From contig JADJEA010000025.1 in the NCBI GenBank assembly GCA_016702415.1, positions 1-64,000 of the forward strand: a stretch of DNA of 64,000 nt, read 5' to 3'. Origin of the DNA: Nostocoides sp. (GTDB lineage: Bacteria > Actinomycetota > Actinomycetes > Actinomycetales > Dermatophilaceae). Positions 42,396 through 51,349 of the stretch are shown piece by piece; the first letter of the stretch is position 1; the number at the start of each line of letters is the position of its first letter. A program made the translations under genes and the position numbers. The notes beneath the pieces were generated by a model, which did no database searches, was not told where the DNA came from, and worked only from the letters and a program-made list of their open reading frames with translations.

Positions 42396-43742
42396 GTGAT
42401 CGTATCCCTGGTCCCGGCCGTCGCGGACGCCGGCGACACCGCGTGGCTCCTGTCCGCCAGCGCGCTCGTCCTGCTCATGGCGCCCGGCCTCGCGCTCTTC
42501 TATGGCGGCATGGTGCGCAGCAAGAGCGTGCTCAACATGATGATGATGACCGTCGGCGCCGCCGCGGTGATCCTCGTGCTGTGGACCCTCGTCGGCTATT
42601 CGCTCGCCTTCGGGGACGACGTCGGTGGCGGCCTTGTCGGCAACCCGCTGCAGTATGCCGGCCTCGGCCAACTCCTGGGCGAGGGCGCCAATGGCGCCTC
42701 CCCCGTCCCCCTCATCCTGCTCGCCGCGTTCGAGGGGCTCTTCGGTGTCATCACCGGCGCGCTCATCTCGGGCGCCATCGCCGACCGGGCGAAGTTCACC
42801 TCCTGGCTGGTCTATGTCGGCGCCTGGACCGTGCTCGTCTATGCGCCCGTGGCGCACTGGGTGTTCGACTTCTCGTCCGGGCACCATGTCGGCGGCTGGC
42901 TGGCCAATCGGGTCGGGCTCGTCGACTTCGCCGGTGGAACGGCGGTCGAGATCTGTTCCGGCGCATCGGCGCTCGCCCTTGCGCTCGTCCTCGGGCCGAG
43001 GATCGGGTTCGGTCGCGAGCCGATGCGTCCGCACAATCTCACCTACGTCATGCTCGGCGCCGGGCTCTTGTGGTTCGGGTGGTTCGGCTTCAACGCGGGT
43101 TCGGCGCTCGGTGCCACCCACAAGGCCGCCGTCGTGTTCGTCACGACGCTTCTGGCGGGCGCGAGCGGGATCATCGGGTGGCTGGTGGTCGAACGCCGCC
43201 GCGACTCGAGCCTGACCTCCTTCGGGGCGGCCTCCGGGTTGGTGGCCGGTCTCGTCGCGATCACCCCGTCCTGCGGCTCGGTCTCCCCGATCGGCGCGCT
43301 CGTCATGGGTGCCGTCGCGGGCGCGGTCTGCTGCCTGGCCGTCGGGCTGAAATACCGCTTCGGGTATGACGATTCCCTCGACGTCGTTGGCGTCCACCTG
43401 GTCGGAGGTCTCGTCGGCACCCTGGGGATCGGCCTCCTCGCCACCGACCTCGCGCCGACCGCCGTTTCGGGCCTGTTCTACGGGGGCGGGGTGAGTCAGC
43501 TCGGACGCCAGGCCATCGGGGCATTGACCGTCCTCGTCTACGCCTTCGTGGTCTCGGCTCTCCTCGGGCTCGCCATCGAGCGCACGATCGGCTTCCGCAT
43601 CCATCGCGACCACGAGATGGGCGGCATCGACCTCGCTGCGCATGCCGAAACGGCATACGACCTCCACGCCATGACCACAGGACGGGCGAGCGGACACGGC
43701 ATACTCGCCTCGCTCACCGCCCACCGAGAGGAACCCTCGTGA
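42396..43742 (+). CDS. amt: Ammonium transporter (Amt family)
   Basis: A 448-residue channel with eleven expected membrane helices. Motifs are LLMAPGLALFYGGMVRSKSVLNM near residue 30, VYAPVAHWVFD, DFAGGTAVEICSGASALALAL, and GFNAGSALGATHKA with the twin-His region, then VDVVGVHLVGGLVGTLGIGL. The GTG at 42396 is chosen because it precedes the first helix; longer readings run into the divergent CHAD-pirin gene. Its stop overlaps the start of the PII gene, the usual amt-glnK pairing. Confidence 0.93.
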   Translation: MIVSLVPAVADAGDTAWLLSASALVLLMAPGLALFYGGMVRSKSVLNMMMMTVGAAAVILVLWTLVGYSLAFGDDVGGGLVGNPLQYAGLGQLLGEGANGASPVPLILLAAFEGLFGVITGALISGAIADRAKFTSWLVYVGAWTVLVYAPVAHWVFDFSSGHHVGGWLANRVGLVDFAGGTAVEICSGASALALALVLGPRIGFGREPMRPHNLTYVMLGAGLLWFGWFGFNAGSALGATHKAAVVFVTTLLAGASGIIGWLVVERRRDSSLTSFGAASGLVAGLVAITPSCGSVSPIGALVMGAVAGAVCCLAVGLKYRFGYDDSLDVVGVHLVGGLVGTLGIGLLATDLAPTAVSGLFYGGGVSQLGRQAIGALTVLVYAFVVSALLGLAIERTIGFRIHRDHEMGGIDLAAHAETAYDLHAMTTGRASGHGILASLTAHREEPS

Positions 43743-44077
43743 AGCTCGTCACCGCGGTCGTCAAGCCGCACAAGCTCGCCGATGTCCGCGAGGCGCTGAC
43801 CGCCCTCGGGATCGACGGTATGACGATCAGCGAGGTCAGCGGGTACGGCCGGCAGCGCGGGCACTCGGAGGTCTACCGGGGGGCGGAATATGTCGTCGAT
43901 TTCGTCCCCAAGGTGCGCATCGAGGTCCTGGTGACCGACCGGGACGCCGACGACGTCGTCCGCGCGGTGGTCAGCTCCGCGCGCAGCGGGCGGATCGGCG
44001 ACGGCAAGGTCTGGGTGATGCCGGTCGAGGCCGTTGTCCGGGTGCGCACCGGCGAGCGCGACGACGACGCCATCTGA
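43739..44077 (+). CDS. glnK: Nitrogen regulatory protein PII
   Basis: A 112-residue PII signal protein. It starts at GTG 43739, overlapping amt by four bases. The T-loop GHSEVYRGAEYVVDF carries Tyr51, the residue uridylylated or adenylylated in response to nitrogen. The B-loop region SSARSGRIGDGKVWVMPVE binds ATP and 2-oxoglutarate. It should trimerise and gate the Amt channel. No glnD is visible next to it, although actinobacteria often have amt-glnK-glnD. Confidence 0.95.
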   Translation: MKLVTAVVKPHKLADVREALTALGIDGMTISEVSGYGRQRGHSEVYRGAEYVVDFVPKVRIEVLVTDRDADDVVRAVVSSARSGRIGDGKVWVMPVEAVVRVRTGERDDDAI

Positions 44078-44115
44078 CCGGGCGCGACAAACCGGGACTT
44101 GGATAGCCTGCACCC

Positions 44116-45291
44116 ATGAAGACGCGGGTGGCGATCATCGGGGCCGGACCGGCGGGATTGCTGCTCTCGCACTTGCTCGAGCGCGAGGGCATCGAGTCGA
44201 TCATCGTCGAGGCGCAGTCGTCCGACTTCGTCCTCGGGCGATTCCGCGCCGGACTGCTCGAGGCCGCATCGGTCGACGTCCTCGATGAGGCCGGTCTGAG
44301 CGAACGTCTGCACCGCGACGGGTTGGAGCACCGCGGGGTGTATGTCCAGTGGCCCGGCACCAAACGCGCGGTCGACTTCGTCGAGCGCGGTGGGCGGCCG
44401 GTGTGGGTGTACGGCCAGAGCGAGTTGACCCGCGACCTGTCCGACGCGCGCTTCGCGGCCGGCCAGCAGATGTACTACAACGTCTCCGATGTCGCTCTCC
44501 ACGATGTGGATTCGAGCGCACCATTCCTCACCGGGGTGGACGCGACCGGCCGCAGCATCCGCATCGACGCGGACGTCATCGTCGGCTGCGATGGGTTCGC
44601 CGGGGTCAGCCGGGATTCGCTCGCCCAGTCGTTGCGCGCCGTCTACGAGCGCCGCTATCCGCACTCGTGGCTCGGATTCTTTGCCGACGTCCCGCCCTCG
44701 AGCGACCAGATCATCTTCGCCTGGCATCCCGAGGGGTTCGCCATGCACACGATGCGCTCGGCGAGCATCAGCCGCTTCCATCTCCAGGTGGACCCGCACG
44801 ACCACATCTCGGCCTGGTCCGACGACCGGATCTGGGAGACGACGGCGCGCCGACTCGGCAGCGGCGACAACGACTGGACGCTGCACACCGGTCCGATCAC
44901 CGAGAAGTCGATCCTGCCGCTGCGCTGCCGGATCACCACGCCGATGCGGCACGCCCGCCTTTTCCTCGCCGGCGACGCCGCACACGTCGTGCCGCCGACC
45001 GGGGCCAAGGGACTCAACCTCGCCATCGCCGACGTCACCCTGCTCGCCCGGGCGCTGGGCGCGTGGAAGCGGGGGGATGAGTCGCTCGCGAATGCCTACT
45101 CCGACAGCGCGCTTCGCCGCGTATGGCGCGCGGCCGAGTTCTCCTGGTCGTGGTCGAGCGCGCTGCACACGACCGGCGACCCGTTCGATGACCAACTGCA
45201 GCTGGCGCAGTTGGACTGGCTCACCTCCTCGCCGACCGGCGGGGCGGGTCTGGCCGAGAAGTTCTCGGGAGTCCCGATCGCCTTCGGCTGA
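44116..45291 (+). CDS. pobA: 4-hydroxybenzoate 3-monooxygenase
   Basis: A 391-residue class A flavoprotein hydroxylase that converts 4-hydroxybenzoate to protocatechuate using NAD(P)H and oxygen. The FAD dinucleotide motif GAGPAGLLLSHLL is at residues 9-21. RFRAGLLE (substrate/FAD region), the DG motif VIVGCDGFAGVSR, and GDAAHVVPPTGAKGLNLAI are all as in PobA. The length is that of the Pseudomonas enzyme. It stands alone, with no protocatechuate pathway genes in the window, and converges on the CO dehydrogenase operon. Confidence 0.92.
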   Translation: MKTRVAIIGAGPAGLLLSHLLEREGIESIIVEAQSSDFVLGRFRAGLLEAASVDVLDEAGLSERLHRDGLEHRGVYVQWPGTKRAVDFVERGGRPVWVYGQSELTRDLSDARFAAGQQMYYNVSDVALHDVDSSAPFLTGVDATGRSIRIDADVIVGCDGFAGVSRDSLAQSLRAVYERRYPHSWLGFFADVPPSSDQIIFAWHPEGFAMHTMRSASISRFHLQVDPHDHISAWSDDRIWETTARRLGSGDNDWTLHTGPITEKSILPLRCRITTPMRHARLFLAGDAAHVVPPTGAKGLNLAIADVTLLARALGAWKRGDESLANAYSDSALRRVWRAAEFSWSWSSALHTTGDPFDDQLQLAQLDWLTSSPTGGAGLAEKFSGVPIAFG

Positions 45292-45357
45292 GGCAGGCGG
45301 CTGGGCCGCGTCTGCCGAGTGGCTCACCCGCGACGTCGGCTCACTTTCACCGTCCGG

Positions 45358-46095
45358 TCAGCGGCGACGGCGTCCCAGGAGTATGCCGAGGGCGAGCCCC
45401 GCGAGGGCGGCCGCGGCATACGGCGCATAGGCACGCAAGACCACCGGCAGGACGGTGGCACCGAGGTCGATCGCCCCATCCTCCCCCGCGCTGGCAGCGG
45501 GCCGGGACGTCGCCGCGCCCGCGCCGCCGACAGCGGGGGTGGCGGCCGCGAGCGACACCCCGCCTTCGGTGCTGCCACCGGGTGCGGAGTGCTCCTGCGC
45601 GCCGGGACTCATCGAACCCGGCTGTGCGGCAGCGGGGTCCGCGGCCTCCTCCGCTGAGGCGAACTGACCCTCGATGCAGCCGACGAACTGCTGGAGCAGT
45701 TTGTCGGACACGTCCTGCATGACCCCTCGGCCGAACTGGGCGGGTTTGCCGGTGATCGCGAGATCGGTCATCACATCGATCCGCGTGCCGGCGCCGGACG
45801 GGCTCAGGTGGATGGTCACGGTCGCACCGGCGGTGCCATTGCCGCGCTTGTCCTTCCCCTTCGCCTCGATGACGGCGCGGTGGGCGGTGTCGTCGCGTTC
45901 GAGGAACTGGCCCGACCCGGCATACACCAATGCGATCGGGCCGAGCTTGACCTTGACCGTGCCGGTGAAGCCATCCGCGGTGACGGAGGTGACCGTGGCG
46001 CCGGGGAAGCACCCGCCCACGCGCTCGAGATCCATGAACGTCGCCCACGCGGAGTCGATCGGCGCCGGCACGGTGAAATCGTGGGTCAGTTCCAT
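45358..46095 (-). CDS. coxG: CoxG-type SRPBCC protein with C-terminal membrane anchor
   Basis: A 245-residue protein. The N-terminal SRPBCC/CoxG domain (1-150) begins MELTHDFTVPAPIDSAWATF and includes GGCFPGATV and the tail VMQDVSDKLLQQFVGCIEGQ. A low-complexity linker and a C-terminal helix (LRAYAPYAAAALAGLALGIL) with a basic end (GRRRR) suggest membrane anchoring, as CoxG does for CO dehydrogenase in Oligotropha-like systems. It is the last gene of the operon. The 127-base gap before it contains a perfect palindrome GGGGTCGCGACCCC (46180-46193) that may slow or end transcription. Confidence 0.88.
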   Translation of the reverse strand: MELTHDFTVPAPIDSAWATFMDLERVGGCFPGATVTSVTADGFTGTVKVKLGPIALVYAGSGQFLERDDTAHRAVIEAKGKDKRGNGTAGATVTIHLSPSGAGTRIDVMTDLAITGKPAQFGRGVMQDVSDKLLQQFVGCIEGQFASAEEAADPAAAQPGSMSPGAQEHSAPGGSTEGGVSLAAATPAVGGAGAATSRPAASAGEDGAIDLGATVLPVVLRAYAPYAAAALAGLALGILLGRRRR

Positions 46096-46222
46096 CGGCT
46101 CACCCTAGTGGCCACCGGTCCTCCTGGGCGTGGGATCAGGTCATCAGTAGTGGCCCGCCGGGTCGCGCCCCCGCGCTGTGGGGTCGCGACCCCTTGCGCT
46201 GGCGCGACACCGCGACCGGCGC

Positions 46223-47077
46223 TCATCTCCCTGCCGCCGCCAGCACCGCCCGCCGGGTCAGGACCGTCGCGAGGTGGCGCCGGTAGTCGGCGTCCCCGTT
46301 CAGATCGCTGGGCGGGGTGGTGCCCTCCGCGGCCGAGGCGGCGGCAGCACCGACGGCGGTCGCGGTGGCGGCGCTTCCCGCCAAGGCGCTCTCGACCGCC
46401 TTGGCGCGCAACGGAGTCGACCCCATGTTGGTCAGACCGATCTTCGCCTCGGCAATCGTGTCGCCGTCCATCCGGACCGTCGCGGCGACCGCGACGATCG
46501 ACCACTGGTGCGCCACCCGGACGAACTTCTCGTATGCCGCGCCCCACCCCGTGTGCTTGGGGATCCGGACCGCGGTGAGCAGTTCCCCGTCACCGACCGC
46601 CGTGGTGAAGAGGTCCTCGAAGAAGTCGGCTGCGGCGACCGTGCGCTCACCGTCGGCGCCGGTGATGACGAGCTCGCCATCGAGGGCAAGAACCGGAGCA
46701 CCGACGTCGCCGGCCGGGTCGGCGTGGACGAGGGCACCGCCGATGGTTCCGCGATGACGGATCTGCGGATCGGCGACCTCGGCGATGGCCGCGTGCACGA
46801 GCGCGGCGTGCTCGCGGACGAGGTCGGAGGCGAGGAGATCGGCATACGTCGTCATGGCACCGATGACGAGGGCGTCGCCGTCCTCGCGGATTCCCCGCAA
46901 CGCCTCGATCCGGCCGAGGTCGACGACCGTCTCCGGGGCGTTGAGACGCATGCGCAGGATCGGCAAGAGCGACTGTCCTCCAGCGAGGACCTTGGCCTCG
47001 TCGCCGCCCTCGGCGAGCGCGGCCAGGGCGTCGGCGACTGTCGTCGGGGCGACATACTCGAATGCAGCGGGGATCAC
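46223..47077 (-). CDS. coxM: CO dehydrogenase/xanthine-dehydrogenase-like FAD subunit
   Basis: A 284-residue medium subunit binding FAD. Typical segments are AFEYVAPTTVADALAALAEG, KVLAGGQSLLPILRMRLNAPE, and TIGGALVHADPAGDVGAPVLALDG with the FAD-pyrophosphate motifs. KIGLTNMGSTPLRAKAVE lies near the end. It passes electrons from the FeS subunit to FAD. Its start overlaps the coxL stop by four bases. The subunit order here (S-L-M) differs from the M-S-L order of the Oligotropha form I operon and is common in form II clusters. Confidence 0.93.
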   Translation of the reverse strand: MIPAAFEYVAPTTVADALAALAEGGDEAKVLAGGQSLLPILRMRLNAPETVVDLGRIEALRGIREDGDALVIGAMTTYADLLASDLVREHAALVHAAIAEVADPQIRHRGTIGGALVHADPAGDVGAPVLALDGELVITGADGERTVAAADFFEDLFTTAVGDGELLTAVRIPKHTGWGAAYEKFVRVAHQWSIVAVAATVRMDGDTIAEAKIGLTNMGSTPLRAKAVESALAGSAATATAVGAAAASAAEGTTPPSDLNGDADYRRHLATVLTRRAVLAAAGR

Positions 47078-49602
47078 TGCGGGCTCCCTTCACCCGTGGT
47101 GCCGGGATCGGCATTGGTCGGGGCGTCGTCGTGGAAGTGGGGGGCGACCTCGGCGGTCGCGGCACCGTCGTGGGCGCCGGCCGACTGGATCGCCTTCCAC
47201 ACCCGCTCGGGAGTGCACGGCATCCGGATGTCGTGAATCCCCAAGGGGCGCAAGGCATCGACGATGGCGTTGACCACGGCCGGGGTGCTGGCGATGGTGC
47301 CGGCCTCCCCGACGCCCTTGGTCCCGAGGGTGTTGGTCGTGCTCGGCGAGGTGGTGTTCTCGGTGACGAAGGAGATCGTGTCGGCCGCGGTCGGCAAGGT
47401 GTAGTCGACGAACGAACCGGTCACCAGGGTCCCGTTGTCGTCGAAGACGGCTTCCTCCCACAACGCCTGCGCGATGCCCTGGACCAGGCCGCCGTGGACC
47501 TGCCCCTCGACGATCAGCGGGTTGATGATGTGACCGATGTCGTCGACGCAGACGTACTTGCGCATCGTCGTCTCGCCCGTCTCGGTGTCGACCTCCATCG
47601 CGCACAGGTGGGTCCCGTGCGGGAAGGAGAAGTTGTCCGGGTCGAAGGTCGCGTCGGCGTCGATCCCGGGCTCGATGCCCTCGGGGTAGTTGTGCGAGGC
47701 GAAGGTGGCCAACGCGACGTCGGTGATGCCGACCCCCTGATCGGTGCCCTTGACCGTATAGCGACCGGAGGCGAACTCGAGGTCGTCCGCATTGGCCTCG
47801 AGGAGGTGGGCCGCGAACCCCTTCGCCTTCTCGATGACCTTGTCGGCCGCTCGGACGATCGCCTCGCCGCCGACGACGAGGGAGCGGGAGCCGTAGGTGT
47901 CCAGGCCCTTGTACGCGACCTGGGTGTCGCCGTGGAGGACTTCGACATCCTCGAAGGGCACCCCGAGGCGGTCGGCGACGATCTGGCTCCAGGCCGTTTC
48001 ATGGCCCTGACCGTGCGGCGAGGTCCCGGTGATGACCTCGACCTTGCCGGTCGGGAGCATCCGGATCGAGGCGCTCTCCCAGCCGCCGGCACCATAGGAT
48101 AACGAGCCCAGCACGCGGGAGGGGGCCAGGCCGCACATCTCGGTGAAGGTCGAGACGCCGATGCCGAGCTGGACCGGGTCCTGGGACTCGCGGCGCTGCT
48201 TCTGCTCCGCGCGCAAGGCGTCGTAGTCGAAGAGTTCCTTGGCCCGGGCCGTCGCCACCTCGTAGTTGCCCGAGTCGTAGACCATGCCCGCGACCGAGGT
48301 GAAGGGGAACTCCTCGTGGGTGATCCAGTTCTTCTCGCGGATCACGAGCGGGTCGACACCGACCTCGGCGGCGAGCTCGTCCATGAGCCGCTCGATGCCG
48401 TAGGTCGCCTCGGGTCGCCCGGCGCCGCGGTAGGCGTCGACCCACGTGGTGTTGGTCAGGACGGTCTGGCAATTGAACTGGTAGGCGGGGAACTTGTAGA
48501 TCGCGTTGAACATCCACGCGCCGAGGACCGGGACACCACCGCCGACGATCGCGACATACGCGCCGAGGTTGGCGAGGAGTTCGACCTTGAGCCCGGTGAC
48601 CGCCCCGTCCTTGGTCGCGGCGAGGGTGAGTTTCTGGTACTGGTCGCGACCGTGATGGGCCGAAACCAGTGACTCCGAACGCGTTTCGGTGTATTTCACC
48701 GGCTTCGCCAGACGGCGCGCGACAGCCAGGGTGACGAACTCCTCCGGGGTCGTCTGGAGCTTCCCGCCGAATCCGCCGCCGACATCGGGGGCGATGACGC
48801 GCACCTTGGATTCGGGGATGCCGGTGGTCGCGGCGATGAGGAAGCGCAGGATGTGCGGGATCTGGGTCGCCGACCACATCGTGATCTGCTCGCCGGTCGG
48901 GTCGACGACGGTGGAGCGCGGCTCCATGAACGCGGGGACCAGCCGCTGCTGGCGGTACTCGCGCTCGATGACGATGCCGTCCTCCCGGGCCTTGGCGATG
49001 GCCTCGTCGACATTGCCGCCGGTGCCCGCCTCCGCGGAGTCGAGCTTCCAGAACGCGCACTTGTTGGTGCCCTTGTCGGGGTGGGCGAGGATCTGGTCGG
49101 TCATCGCCTCTTGCGCGTCGAAAACCGCTGGGAGTTCTTCGTATTCGACGTCGACGAGTTCCGCGGCGTCCCGGGCCTCGGCGGCACTCCGGGCCACCAC
49201 GGCGGCGACGATCTCGCCGGCGCAGGCGACGCGGTCGACGGCCATGGGGAGGTGATCGGGGGTCACCTGGTCGGGCGTGATCGGCCAGGCGTTCGCGCAT
49301 ACCCCCATCCCGTCGGGGAAGTCCGCGGCGGTGACGACATCGACGACATTGGGGGCGTCCTTGGCGGCGCTGGCGTCGATCGAGACGATCTTGGCGTGGG
49401 CGTGGGGGCTGCGCACCATGGCCAGGTGGAGCATGCCGGGGAGGACGATATTGTCCGTCCACTTCGTCCGGCCGGTGATGAGGCGCCGGTCCTCCTTGCG
49501 GAGCCGGGGGTTGCCGATCTCCGGTCGGGCGCCGGAGTCTTGGGGCTCGGCGGCGACGACGTCCTCGGCGATCTCCACGAGCGCATCGGGGCTGACGGAC
49601 AT
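47074..49602 (-). CDS. coxL: Molybdenum hydroxylase large subunit, form II CO dehydrogenase type
   Basis: An 842-residue large subunit that binds the molybdenum cofactor. Conserved parts include PRLRKEDRRLITGRTKWTDNI, VRVIAPDVGGGFGGKLQTTPEE and the C-terminal KGVGEAGTIAS with the catalytic Glu. The active-site loop reads VDAYRGAGRPEATY (AYRGAGR at about 390-396). This is the form II signature, not the AYxCSFR loop with Cys-bound copper of true form I CO dehydrogenases. CO oxidation by form II enzymes is disputed, and many may act on other small substrates. It has the complete length and no frame damage. Confidence 0.93.
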   Translation of the reverse strand: MSVSPDALVEIAEDVVAAEPQDSGARPEIGNPRLRKEDRRLITGRTKWTDNIVLPGMLHLAMVRSPHAHAKIVSIDASAAKDAPNVVDVVTAADFPDGMGVCANAWPITPDQVTPDHLPMAVDRVACAGEIVAAVVARSAAEARDAAELVDVEYEELPAVFDAQEAMTDQILAHPDKGTNKCAFWKLDSAEAGTGGNVDEAIAKAREDGIVIEREYRQQRLVPAFMEPRSTVVDPTGEQITMWSATQIPHILRFLIAATTGIPESKVRVIAPDVGGGFGGKLQTTPEEFVTLAVARRLAKPVKYTETRSESLVSAHHGRDQYQKLTLAATKDGAVTGLKVELLANLGAYVAIVGGGVPVLGAWMFNAIYKFPAYQFNCQTVLTNTTWVDAYRGAGRPEATYGIERLMDELAAEVGVDPLVIREKNWITHEEFPFTSVAGMVYDSGNYEVATARAKELFDYDALRAEQKQRRESQDPVQLGIGVSTFTEMCGLAPSRVLGSLSYGAGGWESASIRMLPTGKVEVITGTSPHGQGHETAWSQIVADRLGVPFEDVEVLHGDTQVAYKGLDTYGSRSLVVGGEAIVRAADKVIEKAKGFAAHLLEANADDLEFASGRYTVKGTDQGVGITDVALATFASHNYPEGIEPGIDADATFDPDNFSFPHGTHLCAMEVDTETGETTMRKYVCVDDIGHIINPLIVEGQVHGGLVQGIAQALWEEAVFDDNGTLVTGSFVDYTLPTAADTISFVTENTTSPSTTNTLGTKGVGEAGTIASTPAVVNAIVDALRPLGIHDIRMPCTPERVWKAIQSAGAHDGAATAEVAPHFHDDAPTNADPGTTGEGSPQ

Positions 49603-49603
49603 C

Positions 49604-50077
49604 TCACTCGCCTCCCTTGCCGGCCGCGGCGCACTGGGCGACGGCCTTGACGATGTTGTGGTAGCCGGTGCACCGGCAGAGGTTGCCCTCCAGGCCCGCC
49701 CGGATCTCCTCTTCGGAGGGATCGGGATTGTCGGTGAGGATGTCGATGGCCTGCATGATCATCCCCGGCGTGCAATAGCCGCACTGGAGGGCGTGGCACT
49801 CGTGGAACGCCTGCTGCATCGGGTGGAGGCCGCCCGCCGTGGAGATCCCCTCGATGGTCGTCACCTCGTGGCCATCGGCTTGCACCGCAAGGACATTGCA
49901 CGATTTGACGCTGCGTCCGTCGAGGTGGACGGTGCAGGCACCGCAGTTGCTCGTATCGCACCCGACCACGGTCCCGACCTTGCCGAGATTCTCGCGCAGA
50001 TAGCTCACCAGCAGGGTTCGCGGCTCGACATCGTCGACGAACCTCTGTCCGTCGACCGTCACCGTGATCCGAGTCAT
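49604..50077 (-). CDS. coxS: CO dehydrogenase-type [2Fe-2S] subunit
   Basis: A 157-residue small subunit. The plant-type [2Fe-2S] cluster motif is GCDTSNCGACTVHLDG and the second cluster domain has LQCGYCTPGMIM and GNLCRCTGYHNIV; all eight cysteines are present. It transfers electrons from the Mo site to the FAD subunit. It starts at ATG 50077 with MTRITVTVDGQRF and lies immediately before coxL, separated by one base after its stop. Confidence 0.95.
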   Translation of the reverse strand: MTRITVTVDGQRFVDDVEPRTLLVSYLRENLGKVGTVVGCDTSNCGACTVHLDGRSVKSCNVLAVQADGHEVTTIEGISTAGGLHPMQQAFHECHALQCGYCTPGMIMQAIDILTDNPDPSEEEIRAGLEGNLCRCTGYHNIVKAVAQCAAAGKGGE

Positions 50078-50155
50078 CCTCGACTCCTTCGCGTCAGGGG
50101 CGTGGTCGACTGATCCTCGCGGATCGGACTGGCCTGGACAAGGTTCGTGACCCTG

Positions 50156-51349
50156 TCAATTCCGTGGGGGTTCCGCCGGGGCGTCGGGACTGTCGACGGC
50201 GTGCGGGCTGTCGGGGCCGTCTGCACCGTCGGGGCCGTGGTGGATCGGGCCGTCGAGATCGCCGAGGCGCTCGCCGCGGCCACCCCAGCGCAAGGCGATG
50301 ATCTCCGCCGCGATGCTGACGGCGGTCTCCTGTGGGGTGCGCGCGCCCAGGTCGAGACCGATCGGTGAGGAGAGCCGGGTGATCTCCTGCGCGGTCAGCC
50401 CGGCCTCGGCGAGCCGGGCGAGCCGGTCCTGGTGCGTGCGTCGCGAGCCCATGGCCCCGACGTAGGCGAGCGCGGGCAACCGGAGCGCAACGGCCAGGAC
50501 CGGGACGTCGAACTTGGGATCGTGAGTCAGCACGCAGACGACGGTCCGGGCATCGAGGCGCCCGGCCTCGGCCTCCTCGGCGAGATACCGGTGCGGCCAC
50601 TTGACGACGACCTCGCCCGCGGCCGGGAACCGGGAGGCGGTGGCGAAGACGGGTCGCGCGTCGCAGACGGTCACGGCATACCCCAAGAAGGCACCGACCT
50701 CGGCGACCGCCGCGGCGAAGTCGATCGCCCCGAAGACGATCATCCGTGGTGGGGGTGCGTATGCCGCGACGAACACCCGCATCCCCTCACCCCGCCGCTC
50801 CCCGTCCGGGCCGTAGGTGAGGGTCTCGGAGTGGCCGCTGGCGAGTTGACCGCGGGCATCGTCGACGATCGCCGCGTCCGCCCGGGGGCTGCCGAGGCTT
50901 CCGGTGTGGGTGTCGGGTCGGACCACCAGCCGGCGCCCGACCCAGGCGGGGTCGGTATGGGCGACGACCGTCGCGACCGCCACCGGGCGGCCGTCGGCGA
51001 TGTCGGCGGCGACGTCTCCGAGTTCGGGGAAGTGCGCGCGGCTGACCGGCTCGACGTAGACATCGAGGATGCCGCCACAGGTCAACCCGACGGACTCGGC
51101 GGTTTCATCGGAGACGCCATAGCGCTGCAGGACAGGGGAATCCGAGGCCACGACGGATTGGGCCAGCTCATAGACCGCCCCTTCGACGCAGCCGCCGGAC
51201 ACCGAGCCGACCGCCTCACCGGCCGGTCCGACGAGCATGGACGCGCCCGCCGGGCGGGGCGCGGAGCGCCACGTGGCGACGACCGTCCCCATCCCGACGG
51301 TCTCGCCCGCCTCCCACCACGGGAGCAACTCGCTGAGCACGTCACGCAT
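50156..51349 (-). CDS. XdhC/CoxF-type molybdenum cofactor insertion protein
   Basis: A 397-residue protein of the XdhC/CoxI family. The N-terminal XdhC domain has MRDVLSELLPWWEAGETVG, SVSGGCVEGAVYELA and LTCGGILDVYVE. The C-terminal NAD(P)-binding-like XdhC_C domain contains MIVFGAIDFAAAVAEVGAFL, CVLTHDPKFDVPVL and YVGAMGSRRTHQDRL. These proteins bind and sulfurate Mo-cofactor before insertion into the large subunit. Start ATG 51349 overlaps the VWA gene by eight bases. The tail is Asp/Pro/His-rich low complexity. Confidence 0.88.
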   Translation of the reverse strand: MRDVLSELLPWWEAGETVGMGTVVATWRSAPRPAGASMLVGPAGEAVGSVSGGCVEGAVYELAQSVVASDSPVLQRYGVSDETAESVGLTCGGILDVYVEPVSRAHFPELGDVAADIADGRPVAVATVVAHTDPAWVGRRLVVRPDTHTGSLGSPRADAAIVDDARGQLASGHSETLTYGPDGERRGEGMRVFVAAYAPPPRMIVFGAIDFAAAVAEVGAFLGYAVTVCDARPVFATASRFPAAGEVVVKWPHRYLAEEAEAGRLDARTVVCVLTHDPKFDVPVLAVALRLPALAYVGAMGSRRTHQDRLARLAEAGLTAQEITRLSSPIGLDLGARTPQETAVSIAAEIIALRWGGRGERLGDLDGPIHHGPDGADGPDSPHAVDSPDAPAEPPRN